From: an uncultured Lachnospiraceae bacterium
GTDB taxonomy: Bacteria > Bacillota > Clostridia > Lachnospirales > Lachnospiraceae
NCBI GenBank assembly: GCA_946614165.1
Contig: CAMOGQ010000031.1
Span: forward strand, 1-32,314
Reading direction: 5' to 3'
DNA length: 32,314 nt
The position numbers were made by a program, and so were the translations under genes. The notes under the pieces are model-generated. The model saw nothing but the letters and a program-made list of their open reading frames with translations. It was not told the DNA's origin and ran no database searches. Positions 14,973 to 24,546 of the stretch are shown here, one piece after another. The stretch's first letter is position 1. Every line of letters starts with the position of its first letter.

Positions 14973-15830
14973 TTATTTTCTTTCCCCTCTCCGGGCCGAA
15001 AACGCCCCGTAGAGCCCTGCAGAAATCAGAAGGCAGACCAGAGCGCCGGCCCTTCCCGCAGGGCCGGCCAAAGGCTCCCACAGGCCGAAAAAAGATAGGC
15101 AGAGGGGCAGTCCGTTGGCCAGGCCGTGGAGGAGCCAGGGCATCCGGATGTCTCCCGAGTGCTCCATGGAAAGGCCCAGGATCAGTCCCATGCAGAAGGC
15201 ATAAATCCCCTGGATCAGCTCCCCGTGATAAAGACCGAAACAAACCGCCGACAAAAAGACGGACAAAAGAGGCGGAAACCTTCTCCGAAGTCCTGTATAG
15301 ACAAGGCCCCGGAAAACGAACTCCTCCGCGAAAGGAGTAAATCCTGCAAAGAGCAGAAGAAGAAAGGGAAAGGGGATCTCATTGTAGATGGGCTGCATGG
15401 CAGATACGGAATCCGAATTCAGTCCCATGGCCTGGATCCATGCATTGCCGAAGATGCAGAAGGCACATGCTGCGGCAGCAAGAAGGACCAGAAGAAGCGC
15501 CTCTCTCTCCCCGCCCCTCTCTTCGGCCCCGGAGACTTTCCTTTTCCAGAAAGCCTCAAGCCGCCTCTTTCCTTCGGGAAAGACGGCAAGAAGAGCTGCT
15601 GCCATGGGAAGAACGATCTCTGCCGCAAGGATAAGTCCCGGCTTATTAAGGACAAAGGCTTTAAGAGGAGCTGGGCCGGACGCTGAAAGATGGCTGCATA
15701 CCAGACCGAAGCCTGACTGCAGAAGGATATAGAGGGCCGCAAATATAAGACCCGGCATAAAGATCTCGAACAGCCCCGCTCCGATGTTTCCCACTGCCGG
15801 GATGTTTCTTTGTTTATTCTCTGTGGACAT
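14973..15830 (-). CDS. CPBP family intramembrane glutamic endopeptidase (CAAX-type)
   Basis: Multi-pass membrane protease of the Rce1/Abi family. The ATG at 15830 is preceded by AGAGGAG; an upstream in-frame ATG at 15974 is rejected because that extension contains the terminator of the preceding gene. 285 residues, about seven or eight helices. All three motifs are present: Glu169-Glu170-x3-Arg174 in FAEEFVFRGL, His202 in CFGLYHGEL, and His235-x3-Asn239 in LLHGLANG. The substrate is unknown; family members process or protect against peptides such as bacteriocins, or mature membrane proteins. It lies directly downstream of a giant LPXTG protein but in a separate transcription unit. Confidence 0.9.
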   Translation of the reverse strand: MSTENKQRNIPAVGNIGAGLFEIFMPGLIFAALYILLQSGFGLVCSHLSASGPAPLKAFVLNKPGLILAAEIVLPMAAALLAVFPEGKRRLEAFWKRKVSGAEERGGEREALLLVLLAAAACAFCIFGNAWIQAMGLNSDSVSAMQPIYNEIPFPFLLLLFAGFTPFAEEFVFRGLVYTGLRRRFPPLLSVFLSAVCFGLYHGELIQGIYAFCMGLILGLSMEHSGDIRMPWLLHGLANGLPLCLSFFGLWEPLAGPAGRAGALVCLLISAGLYGAFSARRGERK

Positions 15831-15931
15831 GGATCTCCTCTCCCCCATCCTGCAGGACCACACAGCACAGCTGATCAAAAAGGCAGAACATACAAGTACC
15901 TTAGAGCAGGCCAAAGGACCTGTCAAGGCAG

Positions 15932-15960
15932 AAAAACCGGCCCGCCAAAGCGGACCGGCC
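15932..15960 (-). terminator. intrinsic terminator of the 2267-aa surface protein gene
   Basis: Minus strand GGCCGGTCCGC, a short loop TTTG, GCGGGCCGG and then TTTTT. The stem has one G-T pair. It starts 16 bases past the stop codon of the giant gene. Confidence 0.8.
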
Positions 15961-15975
15961 TTTTCATTCGTCATG

Positions 15976-18900
15976 TTAAATCAGTTTTCGTCTTCTCCAG
16001 AGCATCCACCCCGCTCCAGCAGTCAGCAGTGATCCCAGGATCGTAAAGAGTCCTGTTCCCGGGCCGCCGGTAGAAGGCAGCATGCCCCCGTGAGGGTTCT
16101 GCACGACTATGGTAGTGTTATTGTTCTCGAGAGAAATGCCCGGATAAGTTTTGGCATCTCCCGCCGCATCGGTCAGGGTCACAGCTCCGTTTTCCACCTT
16201 GAAGTAGATATCCCTGGTCATAATAACGCAGCCTGCAGGGGGATCGGTCTCCGTAAGCAGATAGATGCCGCCGGGCAGACCGGTAAAGGTCATTTCCGTT
16301 TTGCCTGTCAGATCCACAAGGCCTTCTTCTCCGGCCCCGTATCCTGTGACGCTTTCAAAGCCTCCGTTGCTGTTCTTCATGCTCAGTACAAACTTCGCTC
16401 CGGAGATGGGATTTTCCCCTTCGTCTGTCTTTCTGAGCGTAATGCCAAGAGGTGTATTTACAATACTGATCTGATAGGCTACGGTGCCCAGAACAGAAGT
16501 GTCCCTGGTCAGCCAGTCGGAATATCCCGCGTTATGGATCGTTACGGTTCCGTCCTGACCGATGGTAAAGCACAGATCCTCCGAAAGATTCTTGTAGCCG
16601 CTGGGAGCTGCCTTCTCTCTCAGGTAGTAGGTCCCTGCCCCCAGGCTCATGTTGATCCCGGAAAGAAGGCCGTCGTCCCCTGTCACGAGGTCTTCGTAGC
16701 CTGTCTCCGGACTGTAAGCCGGCCTCACGTTTCCTTCATTGTCTTTTACCTGTGCGTACAGGGCAAAGTGAACGCCCTCAAGGGGAATTCTTGTGCCGCC
16801 GTCATTACCCACCTTCACGACCTTCAGGTCCTGGACGGTGCGGTTCTTCACATTAATGCGGGCCATGGAAGATCCAGCTGCCGGCACGGAGGTATAAAAG
16901 CCTTCCGGTCCGCTCAGACTGATATAGTAGGTAGTGCTTCCTGCAGGCACCGTCAGGTCATAGCTTGGCGGCTGCTGCGACGAAACTGTGATGGTGATCG
17001 GTTCATCCAGGGCCGCATATCCCGTGGGCGTTCTGATCTCACTTAAGGTAAATGTTCCCTCATTCAGATAGGCCGTGGTCACAAGGCCTGATGCGTCCGA
17101 CGTATAGTTAGCGTGTCCCACATCGTGGCCTTCCGAGTCCTTCAGCGTAAATACCGCCCCGGACAGGTAACTGCTACCGCTCCAGTCCGTCTTATAGATC
17201 TGCAGGCCGGGCCTGGAGTTCTTTACGGTATCGGTCCGGATATTCTCGTTCTGTCCGGTGGACTGACCCGGAATATAGTCTACGGTATAGTTTTCCAACC
17301 GTACACTGCCTGAGGCCGTCCTTCCGCGGACGCTGATGCTCTGCCCCTTTTCTTTGATCGTAATGCCGGTATAGCCTGTTACGGCCCCGGTCTGGGGATC
17401 CGCGGAAGGCGTCCCCTCCAGCTCCACTTCCCTGACAATGAACTCACTGAAGCTGTGGGGCACGTCATTAATCTTCAGATCCGGGAAGAACCAGTAGATC
17501 TCCTCTCCCCCGGTATCCAGCCTGCGGACGCTTCCCTCCACCAGGTCTCCGGGCTGTCCGTGTCCGTTGTCCAGATAGACCGCCATATAGATGGGATCGT
17601 GGACGATAAAGTCCTTATCCGTCCATTCCTTCTGGGCCGTCAGGCCCCAGCCCTCCTGGTTTCGGACTTCGATCTTCGGTGATTCTGTCTTGGAAGCGAT
17701 GGTATCGCTGATAGGCTCCGCCGTGACCGTATTGCCCGTCTCGGGATGCCGTCCGTAAGTACCCCCTTCGGTATAATAGACTACATTTCCTTCGGCCAGA
17801 TCCGTGCGGACATAGCCGTCGCTGTCTCTGCGTGTATAGCCCTTGGGAAGCTCCCTGTCGGGCTCTTCTACCTTATATTTGGTTCCGACGATCAGATCCC
17901 GCACCTCCACGGTATAGCCGGCGGGGATGTTGGTGATGGAGCCGTACAAGGACGTGGTAAAGGTTCCCGCCCTCTGCTCGGCTTCGCTTAAGTTTTTAAA
18001 TTCCTCAAATGTATCAACACCGGCGCCCAGGGATACAAATTTACTGTTTGCCCTGTCCCACTTGCAGTAGCTGCCATCCGGTCCTTTGACATAATAAGTG
18101 TACATATCTGCCGGAAGGAGATTCTCCTGCTCCGCAAACTCATTGCCCAGATATAGCCTGAAGGAAAATGCGGCTTTGTTCTGCAGGACCTGCGGGTCAG
18201 TAATTTTATGACCTTCCGAATCGTAAAGCACCTTCTCGAAGCATAATGTGCGCATGACCTCCGGAAAGACCTCGTTGGTGTATTCAACCCTGGGTCGTCC
18301 CTCTGTGGAATAATAGGTGATGCCGAAATCCGATCTGGTGGTCCCTTCATAGGTCGTGGTAGATGTGGGCAGCGTTTCCGTATTATTTACAGAGTCCCAC
18401 CCGTCTTCATTATGGTAGGGTTTTCCGAAGATCTCATTTCCGCTCTCGTCGCCGTTTATGTAGACATGCTCGTAAACTGCGGTATCCACGCCGCATTCCA
18501 CCAGTTTATACCGGTAGGTATTCTCGGGGAAGTTGATAACTGCGGTATCGCCGGCTTTCAGGAGAAAGATGTTTTCGTATTCGATTCCTCCGATCGTCAT
18601 GGTATCTCTGTAGGGGATCAGCTTCTTTGTTCCCTTATAGACCGCATATACCTTTCCGGTCAGATTCGTGTTCGGAGGGAGCTGTTTCAGGAGCTGAGCT
18701 TTGTTATAGCTGGTTATAATACGTTGACCGTTTTCGTCAAGTACGTAGGTGCCATCCTCATTCTGCTGATATTCAGCAGTCTGATACCAGATCTGATAAG
18801 GGTACTGGATCAGCTTGTTGGACGCATTATCGACTCCTTTAAGCTTTTTGGACAGTTCCACCGTTCCGGGCTTTACGGAAGCCAGGTTGAAACGCATCTT

Positions 18901-21900
18901 CAGGTTGGATGCGCCCGCGCCCCGTTCCATGTAGAACATCTTCATCTCATGGGTGGTGTAGTCATTGAAGACATGGACGGTCTTCCCGTTCACGGTCTTG
19001 GTCACGAAGAGATTGTCCACCAGGGATTCATCCTTCCCCCGTGCCCGGTAATTGCTCTTAAAAACTTCGTACAGCGATGTTACGGTGCCGTTGCAGTTCA
19101 CTTCGCCTGTTCTGAAGTTTACGGAACCCGGTATGGCGCTGTGAACGCCGCCCAGATCCAGCACCAGCTCTCCGTCCACGTAGAACCAGAAGTCGTCGTC
19201 ACCGGTGAATTCAAAGATAATGTCGTGTCCCCAGTTGTCCACACCGTCGGGCGTCTGGGTAAATACGGCGGAAAGCTCCATGCCGAAGTAATAGTCGGCA
19301 TCGTTCTGAGGGATCGAATACAGGGGCTCGCCCTTTCTCGGATCCGTGTCAGGAAGTTCCTGGGCCCGGATATTATACTGGTTTCGGATGATATTTCCGG
19401 ACGTATCGTGGGCATAGCCGGCCTGGGCACTGATATCGTTGTAAGGCATGAACTGGCCATGAGCCCTGGTGCCTCCCGTATTGGTTCCGATGGCGCCCAG
19501 CTGGTTATAGACTGTAAACCTGCCGTTTTCTTGATCATAATGGGCAAAGTTCTGGGTGCTGTCGTATTCGAAATAGCCGCTCTCGTTATAGACGCTTTGT
19601 ATGAACAGATGATTGGCAGGGGTCATGTTGCTGAAGAGTCCTGACAGACTCTGACCGTGTTTCGGGGTATTGGCTGCAACTGTCGGATACCCACCCTCCA
19701 GATTGGTGGAGACCAGTCCTGTATCCGCCACATAAGGACGGTTTGAATTGAACGTACCCGGCCCCAGATATTCCTTCTGTACGGAATCACGGCCGCCTTC
19801 GATCTTATTATTAAAGTCGATCATCTTGATGCTGATGCCGAACTCCTCGTTGTCCACGGTTTCCACTGTGGTAACATCATCCGCCTCCTCAACAGGAAGG
19901 GTGATCACCGCGAAATGGAAGTCGGCGGCTTCATCCAGCGGGCAGGTAACGACCCTGAGGGAACCGTCCTCTGCCTCTTCAACTTTCAGCCCGGAGTATG
20001 CATAGGCAGGATTGTCCCAGGCAACGATGGACGAGTAGTCAAATCCTTCCCTTCGTCCGTTCAGGTTAACGCCCACCGTCTGATGGGATATGATGCTGTC
20101 GGACTGAGGAGCCAGATATGTTCCGGCATAGGCAGTGTTCTCCAGTTCATAGTAGTAGCTGGGAGTACCGTCTGCATTGGTGTATTCCGTGAACTCCCAG
20201 AGAGCGGAGTTGACCTGATTGCCGATCCAGAGGACCTGATCACCGCTGTCATAGACGCGTATCAGGGAGCCGTCGTGATCGACGGCGTAAAACTCATACT
20301 TCTTGGTGGTTTCATTCCAGACACGGGTATAGATCACGACCTGGGCCTTGTTCTCCCTGTAGACCACGTTCCCATCGTCATCAAGCAGGATCCGGCCGTC
20401 ATCATCCTTTTCCGTCGCACTTAGGATATCGTCGCTGGCGCTGATCTTACGGGCCGTATATTCGACAAAGTCATCATCCGACAGCGGGGATCTTTCGACC
20501 AGGTTCAGCCAGGTGGTCGCGCCGCTGCCGGTTGCAGCGCTAAAGTCGTTGTTATTCGTAAAATTCAGCGAGTGGCCGCCGGCTGTGAAATGCCATTTTC
20601 CGGTGTTGGCGCCCGTTCCGGGCATGGCCTGGATCTGTGATGCATCATCCCTGTCATCTTTCAGCGTCACGTTGCCGTTCTGGATATGGAGATATTTTTC
20701 CGTCTCTCCCACGGTCGTCTTTATATAGTACCTGTCTTTTTCGATGTGTTCAAAGGTCCATTCCTGGATGTCGCTGTTCTCGGCGACTAGAAGATTGCCG
20801 CTGCCGCCCAGAACGTCATTGCGTATGAGCAGATCAAGAGAGCCCAAACTATTCTGGTTGCTCCCTGTATCCGCCATCATCGCTGCCGCTCTGGTGGAAT
20901 CATCGTTATAGGCAATACCGAAAGAGTGTCCCTCCAGATCATAAGGATCACCGGGAAGATTGGCTGAGACGTCGTTTCTTATATATATTCTGGCGTTGGT
21001 GGTATTGTTTGCGTCGGTATAGAACCGTATTCCCTGACCTCCGTTGGAATGCTGCAGATAGAGGTTTTCTGAGCTGTGTTTGAAAATAAATGTGCCAGCC
21101 CTGTCCGTTGCTTCGGTCAGTACAAATGCCGTTCCCGCATCTGCAAGCTCGATTTCATTACTGTTGGCTGCTTTTTGATGGATATATTTTTTTGCTCCGC
21201 CGACTATCGTATAAATATAGAGGGTGCTGCCCTCTTCATCGGCCTTTTCAAAATACCAGTCTGCTGCGGCCGAGGAATTATTGGTCTCTGTAAGAGCTCC
21301 TTTGTTATTAACTGTGGCTGTAAAATAATTACTATTGCCGTAGTAAAGCTGATAAGCATTATTTTCTTCTATTTCACTTAAGCCGCCAAGATTATAGGGA
21401 TCAAAGTGGACCGGTTCCGGTGCTTCCACGATGGAATAGACGCTGAAGCTCCCTGCCCGGAACTCCACAACAGATCCGTTCTCTCCGCTTTCGGTGCTGC
21501 TTTCCACCTCTTCCCCTTCTCCGGATCCTTCCGGGAAGTGGACCACATTCAGGCTCTCGCTGCTGCTGTCCGCCAGTTCGATCCTTACGGCCACGCCTTT
21601 CCCTTCCGCAGGCTGGAGCTTCTCGCCGTCTTTGACGATGCTGATCTCAAAGAGACGGATATACTGAGGATGGCCTTCCTCTATCCCCAGTGCGCTTTCT
21701 GTAGATGCCACATAGTCTTCATAGCTCTTCCCGTAGATGGAATAGCCTTCGGTGATCTCTTCTACAGACAGTTCTGCTTCCGCAGGAATCCCGGCCCCCA
21801 TTTCGCATTCCGCCGTGATCCTGTAGTTGTGTCCGTCGCCTGCAAGTACGGTCTTTTCAATGGATGTCACGATGACTCCGTATACGGAAAAGCTGTCCGA

Positions 21901-22779
21901 CTCAAAGGATACGCTTTCCGTAAACGCATCCTTTTCTTCCGTTTCCGCTTCCATCAGAACGGGCTCTTCGGGGTCAGTGGTATTTTCTGTATCTTCGGTT
22001 TCTTCTGTATTTTGGGGACCAGCGAAATGGACTACGCTTACGGTGCTGTCTTCCGCTGCTGCCCCTTCCATACTTTCCGCATCCTCTGCGTGTCCTGCAG
22101 CCGCCGCAGTAAGCATCCGGGCGCTCTCTTTCGTCATTTCATCATAAACGGGCTTCTCATAATCGATGGCGATACTGACCGCAGCAGCCGGTTCGACCGC
22201 CTCCTCCTTGGAAAGGAAGGAAATGTCAAAAAAGCGGGCATGGGAAATCAGAGCCTCCTGGCCTTTATCCTTGCGGACTGCCGCCAGGGCCCTGTTATAG
22301 TATTCCACATATTCATCTGAACCTTCTTCGATTTCCTCTGCCGAAAGGCTGATATCCTCCGGCAGCTCTGCATCCTCTCCGTAGGATGCCGTGACAGCAT
22401 ATGTCTCCCTTTCCTCTGTCAGGGTAAAGGGGCGGTCAGGATCTGCACCCCAGTCTTCCATGCCTCCCTGATCAAAGTCTCCTTCTTCCTCATCTTCAGA
22501 AAAGGATCCTTCAAAGTCCTCATCCCAGCCTTCGTCCCTGTCTTCATCCGGATCTTCTTCCGGATCTACATCCGAAGTTTCATCCGTTTCCTCCTCCGGA
22601 ACAGATGCCTCTTCTTCCAGATAGATCCCTTCTTCCTCCAGGGCCCTGTTCTGATCCAGCGTGATCGCGGGCAGGACCAGAAGATAGGCCGTCACGAAAG
22701 CAACGATGCATGCAAGAGTGGCCGATATCCTTTTCCGGCGGATATGCCATCCTTTCATGATTTTTATGATTTTATCCAT
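15976..22779 (-). CDS. giant LPXTG surface protein with fibro-slime and SpaA/Cna-B domains (2267 aa)
   Basis: Cell-wall-anchored adhesin-like protein. Residues 1-42 form a basic start plus hydrophobic export segment ending LVLPAITLD. Residues 43-115 are very acidic. Two related modules follow to about 470, each with a VVHF and an FSVY motif, and both match the N-terminus of the neighbouring 2480-aa protein. The next ~400 residues have repeating WYFEKAD / WTFEHIEKD units that may be beta-trefoil-like (inference). A fibro-slime (PA14-like) domain lies at about 1163-1223 (FEFTGDDDFWFYVDGELVLD). Then come several Cna-B/SpaA domains, with starts such as GLQIYKTDWSGS, DLKVVKVGND and GITLRKTDEG. The sortase signal is LPSTG at 2234-2238 followed by a helix and RRRK. 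Start ATG 22779 with AGGAAGG upstream. No sortase gene is in the window. Confidence 0.93.
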   Translation of the reverse strand: MDKIIKIMKGWHIRRKRISATLACIVAFVTAYLLVLPAITLDQNRALEEEGIYLEEEASVPEEETDETSDVDPEEDPDEDRDEGWDEDFEGSFSEDEEEGDFDQGGMEDWGADPDRPFTLTEERETYAVTASYGEDAELPEDISLSAEEIEEGSDEYVEYYNRALAAVRKDKGQEALISHARFFDISFLSKEEAVEPAAAVSIAIDYEKPVYDEMTKESARMLTAAAAGHAEDAESMEGAAAEDSTVSVVHFAGPQNTEETEDTENTTDPEEPVLMEAETEEKDAFTESVSFESDSFSVYGVIVTSIEKTVLAGDGHNYRITAECEMGAGIPAEAELSVEEITEGYSIYGKSYEDYVASTESALGIEEGHPQYIRLFEISIVKDGEKLQPAEGKGVAVRIELADSSSESLNVVHFPEGSGEGEEVESSTESGENGSVVEFRAGSFSVYSIVEAPEPVHFDPYNLGGLSEIEENNAYQLYYGNSNYFTATVNNKGALTETNNSSAAADWYFEKADEEGSTLYIYTIVGGAKKYIHQKAANSNEIELADAGTAFVLTEATDRAGTFIFKHSSENLYLQHSNGGQGIRFYTDANNTTNARIYIRNDVSANLPGDPYDLEGHSFGIAYNDDSTRAAAMMADTGSNQNSLGSLDLLIRNDVLGGSGNLLVAENSDIQEWTFEHIEKDRYYIKTTVGETEKYLHIQNGNVTLKDDRDDASQIQAMPGTGANTGKWHFTAGGHSLNFTNNNDFSAATGSGATTWLNLVERSPLSDDDFVEYTARKISASDDILSATEKDDDGRILLDDDGNVVYRENKAQVVIYTRVWNETTKKYEFYAVDHDGSLIRVYDSGDQVLWIGNQVNSALWEFTEYTNADGTPSYYYELENTAYAGTYLAPQSDSIISHQTVGVNLNGRREGFDYSSIVAWDNPAYAYSGLKVEEAEDGSLRVVTCPLDEAADFHFAVITLPVEEADDVTTVETVDNEEFGISIKMIDFNNKIEGGRDSVQKEYLGPGTFNSNRPYVADTGLVSTNLEGGYPTVAANTPKHGQSLSGLFSNMTPANHLFIQSVYNESGYFEYDSTQNFAHYDQENGRFTVYNQLGAIGTNTGGTRAHGQFMPYNDISAQAGYAHDTSGNIIRNQYNIRAQELPDTDPRKGEPLYSIPQNDADYYFGMELSAVFTQTPDGVDNWGHDIIFEFTGDDDFWFYVDGELVLDLGGVHSAIPGSVNFRTGEVNCNGTVTSLYEVFKSNYRARGKDESLVDNLFVTKTVNGKTVHVFNDYTTHEMKMFYMERGAGASNLKMRFNLASVKPGTVELSKKLKGVDNASNKLIQYPYQIWYQTAEYQQNEDGTYVLDENGQRIITSYNKAQLLKQLPPNTNLTGKVYAVYKGTKKLIPYRDTMTIGGIEYENIFLLKAGDTAVINFPENTYRYKLVECGVDTAVYEHVYINGDESGNEIFGKPYHNEDGWDSVNNTETLPTSTTTYEGTTRSDFGITYYSTEGRPRVEYTNEVFPEVMRTLCFEKVLYDSEGHKITDPQVLQNKAAFSFRLYLGNEFAEQENLLPADMYTYYVKGPDGSYCKWDRANSKFVSLGAGVDTFEEFKNLSEAEQRAGTFTTSLYGSITNIPAGYTVEVRDLIVGTKYKVEEPDRELPKGYTRRDSDGYVRTDLAEGNVVYYTEGGTYGRHPETGNTVTAEPISDTIASKTESPKIEVRNQEGWGLTAQKEWTDKDFIVHDPIYMAVYLDNGHGQPGDLVEGSVRRLDTGGEEIYWFFPDLKINDVPHSFSEFIVREVELEGTPSADPQTGAVTGYTGITIKEKGQSISVRGRTASGSVRLENYTVDYIPGQSTGQNENIRTDTVKNSRPGLQIYKTDWSGSSYLSGAVFTLKDSEGHDVGHANYTSDASGLVTTAYLNEGTFTLSEIRTPTGYAALDEPITITVSSQQPPSYDLTVPAGSTTYYISLSGPEGFYTSVPAAGSSMARINVKNRTVQDLKVVKVGNDGGTRIPLEGVHFALYAQVKDNEGNVRPAYSPETGYEDLVTGDDGLLSGINMSLGAGTYYLREKAAPSGYKNLSEDLCFTIGQDGTVTIHNAGYSDWLTRDTSVLGTVAYQISIVNTPLGITLRKTDEGENPISGAKFVLSMKNSNGGFESVTGYGAGEEGLVDLTGKTEMTFTGLPGGIYLLTETDPPAGCVIMTRDIYFKVENGAVTLTDAAGDAKTYPGISLENNNTTIVVQNPHGGMLPSTGGPGTGLFTILGSLLTAGAGWMLWRRRKLI

Positions 22780-22986
22780 TTATGCAAAGCCTTCCTGAAT
22801 GAAAGAGCCTTCCCACGGGCATATTCCCCATGAGACGATCCGATACTTCCTTCTCTCTTCTGTTCAGTTCAGTTTTGTCTGATGACTGAAAATAGTGCTG
22901 ATAACTTCTTCTCCCATCCCGGCCGCAGTCAGGCTGCCGGGCCGTATTATCGGGGACTGCCGCCTGTCAGTTAACATCCTTTCCTT

Positions 22987-23059
22987 ATTATAAGTCTAAT
23001 CCCTGCTTTAAAAATTGAACAGTCCTTCGGAAACAAAAAGACCGTTAAATGTTGTTAAC
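22987..23059 (-). promoter_or_regulatory. conserved upstream control element of the 2267-aa gene
   Basis: Minus strand, in order: GTTAAC (23059-23054), ATTTAA, TTTTTGTTT, AGGACTGTT, 14 variable bases, GGGATTAGACT, then TATAAT (22992-22987). The same blocks with the same 14-base spacing occur upstream of the 2480-aa gene at 32183-32254. TATAAT or the conserved TAGACT may be the -10; no standard -35 is clear. A leader of about 200 bases with conserved TTCAGGAAGG follows to the start codon. Confidence 0.55.
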
Positions 23060-23156
23060 TTCTTGTGCAGCGATGTTCCATAAAAAGTCCGGTTTTACAA
23101 AATTTTCCGCAAAGAACCGCTCCACTTCCCAAAGCTGCATCCCCCTCCCAGAACAG

Positions 23157-23183
23157 AAAAGACCACTCACTTCATGTGAATGG
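23157..23183 (-). terminator. terminator of the headless LPSTG cassette
   Basis: Minus strand CCATTCAC (23183-23176), loop of five, GTGAGTGG (23170-23163) then TCTTTTC. It lies 20 bases past the cassette stop codon. The relic thus keeps a complete 3' end. Confidence 0.65.
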
Positions 23184-23202
23184 CCTCTCCCTAAAATCCA
23201 TG

Positions 23203-24114
23203 TTATTCTGTTTTCTTTTTCTTCATCACGGCCCCTGCCCCGGCAAGTCCTGTAAGCAGTATACCGGGAAGATAGAAGACTCCTCTGCCGGGACCGCCGG
23301 TGGAGGGAAGTGATACGCCGGCCACGTTGCGAATGGATATGGTATATACGGTGACTCCGCCTTCCGTCTGCCTCTCGATCCAGCTGTCATAATTGCTTTG
23401 TCCGGTCGGCACATCGCAGTTCAGAGTGATACCGTCTTCTGCGATCGTAAAATAGTAATTGCCTGCCGGAGCATTATAACCAGATGGAACTTCCGTTTCC
23501 TCCAGATAGTACCTGACACCCATTTTCAGTTCGCCGCTGAAGAAAACTGCATCCGCTCCTGCAGATGTAAACTCGCTTATCTCCTCGCCTCCGACTTCTG
23601 CTGTCACACAGTTTCCGCTGATCGATCCTTCGTGGATCTTGAATTTAGCTCCGACAAGGGGATATGTCTGCTCCTGCGGATCTGTATTATTATATCCGAC
23701 CTTCCTCAGGACAACAGGGACCAGGCCTTTTTTGTTTGTATAGGTAATTTCAATATTTCCCCTGACTTCGTATTGTTTTCCGTCTTCGCCGGCAAGGTCG
23801 ATGCTGTTCTCCAGCGGGATGCCGTCCGGATCGCTGATCTGCTCTGCATCCACGCTTTCCACAATATAACCTGCACAGGGAGTTTCTCTGAAGGTGAGTT
23901 TTGTTCCATACGGGACTTCCCTTATTGTCACAGATTCTGCATTGGCAAGATCAAAGCTGACATCCGCTCCCGCTGCAGATTCTTTCAATATATAATCCGA
24001 CCCGCTCTGTTCAAAAACGAATCCCGGCGCAGAAGCCGTAAATGTAAAGTCTCTGCCCGCAGCTGTTTCTCCGTCCACCATCTTTGTTATCGTCACCGTA
24101 TACCAGGAACTGTT
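23203..24114 (-). pseudogene. headless C-terminal cassette of an LPSTG surface protein
   Basis: About 304 readable codons, open from 24114 (TGA just upstream at 24115-24117). The largest start-codon frame begins at GTG 24096, without any ribosome site. There is no signal peptide. It begins inside a Cna-B-like domain (VTITKMVDGETAAGRDFTF), continues into a SpaA domain (PVVLRKVGYNN ... RYYLEETEVPSGYNAPAG) and ends in a full sortase signal: LPSTG at 263-267 of the GTG frame, a hydrophobic helix and KKKK. The layout copies the end of the 2480-aa protein, which has YDLTITKTVDG, a SpaA domain and LPSTGGPG. A 5'-truncated relic or silent donor cassette is the likely reading; expression would need fusion to an upstream gene. 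Confidence 0.75.
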
Positions 24115-24123
24115 TCAAACAGT
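24109..24123. repeat. palindrome at the 5' break of the headless cassette
   Basis: ACTGTTT-C-AAACAGT is a perfect 7-bp-arm palindrome placed exactly where the cassette reading frame breaks off. A nearby TGCTG-TTTTT-CAGCA hairpin and a second GGAACAGTT (24144-24152) make the break region symmetric. Possible recombination or deletion scar. Confidence 0.4.
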
Positions 24124-24382
24124 CTGCTGAAAAACAGCATCCTATTTGGAACAGTTGCTCCTGTCTGATTCAATTAATCTGCGGGGAAACCCGTCTTTTC
24201 GTTTCATTTATCGCTCGGGACAACATTCTTTTGATATTTCATTAATCACTCTGAAGCGGACTAATAGCAAGTCCATTCTGCAGATACTAGTAGACAAATA
24301 TGAGCGGCAGGAATTGTGAAGCTATCTGCGATTTGCTGCTTTGCGCCTTAGAAGTTCTCCGTGTTAAAGTGTCCATTCTAAA

Positions 24383-24431
24383 GAAATCACAGGTTAATCG
24401 GGAAATTTACTCCGTCACAACCTGCGATTTC
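24383..24431 (-). terminator. hairpin downstream of the relic anchor tail
   Basis: GAAATCACAGGTT (24383-24395) pairs with AACCTGCGATTTC (24419-24431), 12 of 13 bases matched, around a 23-nt loop. T-rich sequence follows on both sides (TTTTTC on the plus strand, TTTCTTTAG on the minus). It is 19 bases past the stop of the relic anchor, so it probably was that gene's terminator and now serves the 2480-aa gene. The 24124-24382 stretch beyond it shows no gene. Confidence 0.6.
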
Positions 24432-24449
24432 TTTTTCATTGCGCTGTTG

Positions 24450-24545
24450 TTAAATCAATCTCCGTCTCCTCCACAGCAGGACTCCCGCTGCAAGTATCTG
24501 GATGCTGCCAAGGATCGTGAAGAGCCGTGTACCGGAGCCACCGGT
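24450..24545 (-). pseudogene. relic sortase-anchor tail abutting the 2480-aa gene
   Basis: Directly after the stop codon of the 2480-aa gene, one frame over, the sequence reads TGGSGTRLFTILGS, then a hydrophobic run, then LLWRRRRLI and a stop. This is the classical end of an LPXTG protein. It closely matches the end of the 2267-aa protein (TGGPGTGLFTILGS ... LWRRRKLI). Reading further back in this frame gives Leu-Asn-Thr-Gly-Gly, so the break lies within the LPxTG codons themselves. It is too short to be a gene and marks a former 3' end. Confidence 0.8.
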
Positions 24546-24546
24546 A

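Noticed and set aside
15831..15974. N-terminal extension of the CPBP protease from ATG 15974
   Set aside because: This part contains the intrinsic terminator of the upstream gene, and ATG 15830 has a much better ribosome site.
18412..19644. Long plus-strand ORFs inside the giant genes (for example 410 codons)
   Set aside because: These are antisense shadows of high-quality minus-strand coding sequence with recognised domains, and they lack ribosome sites.
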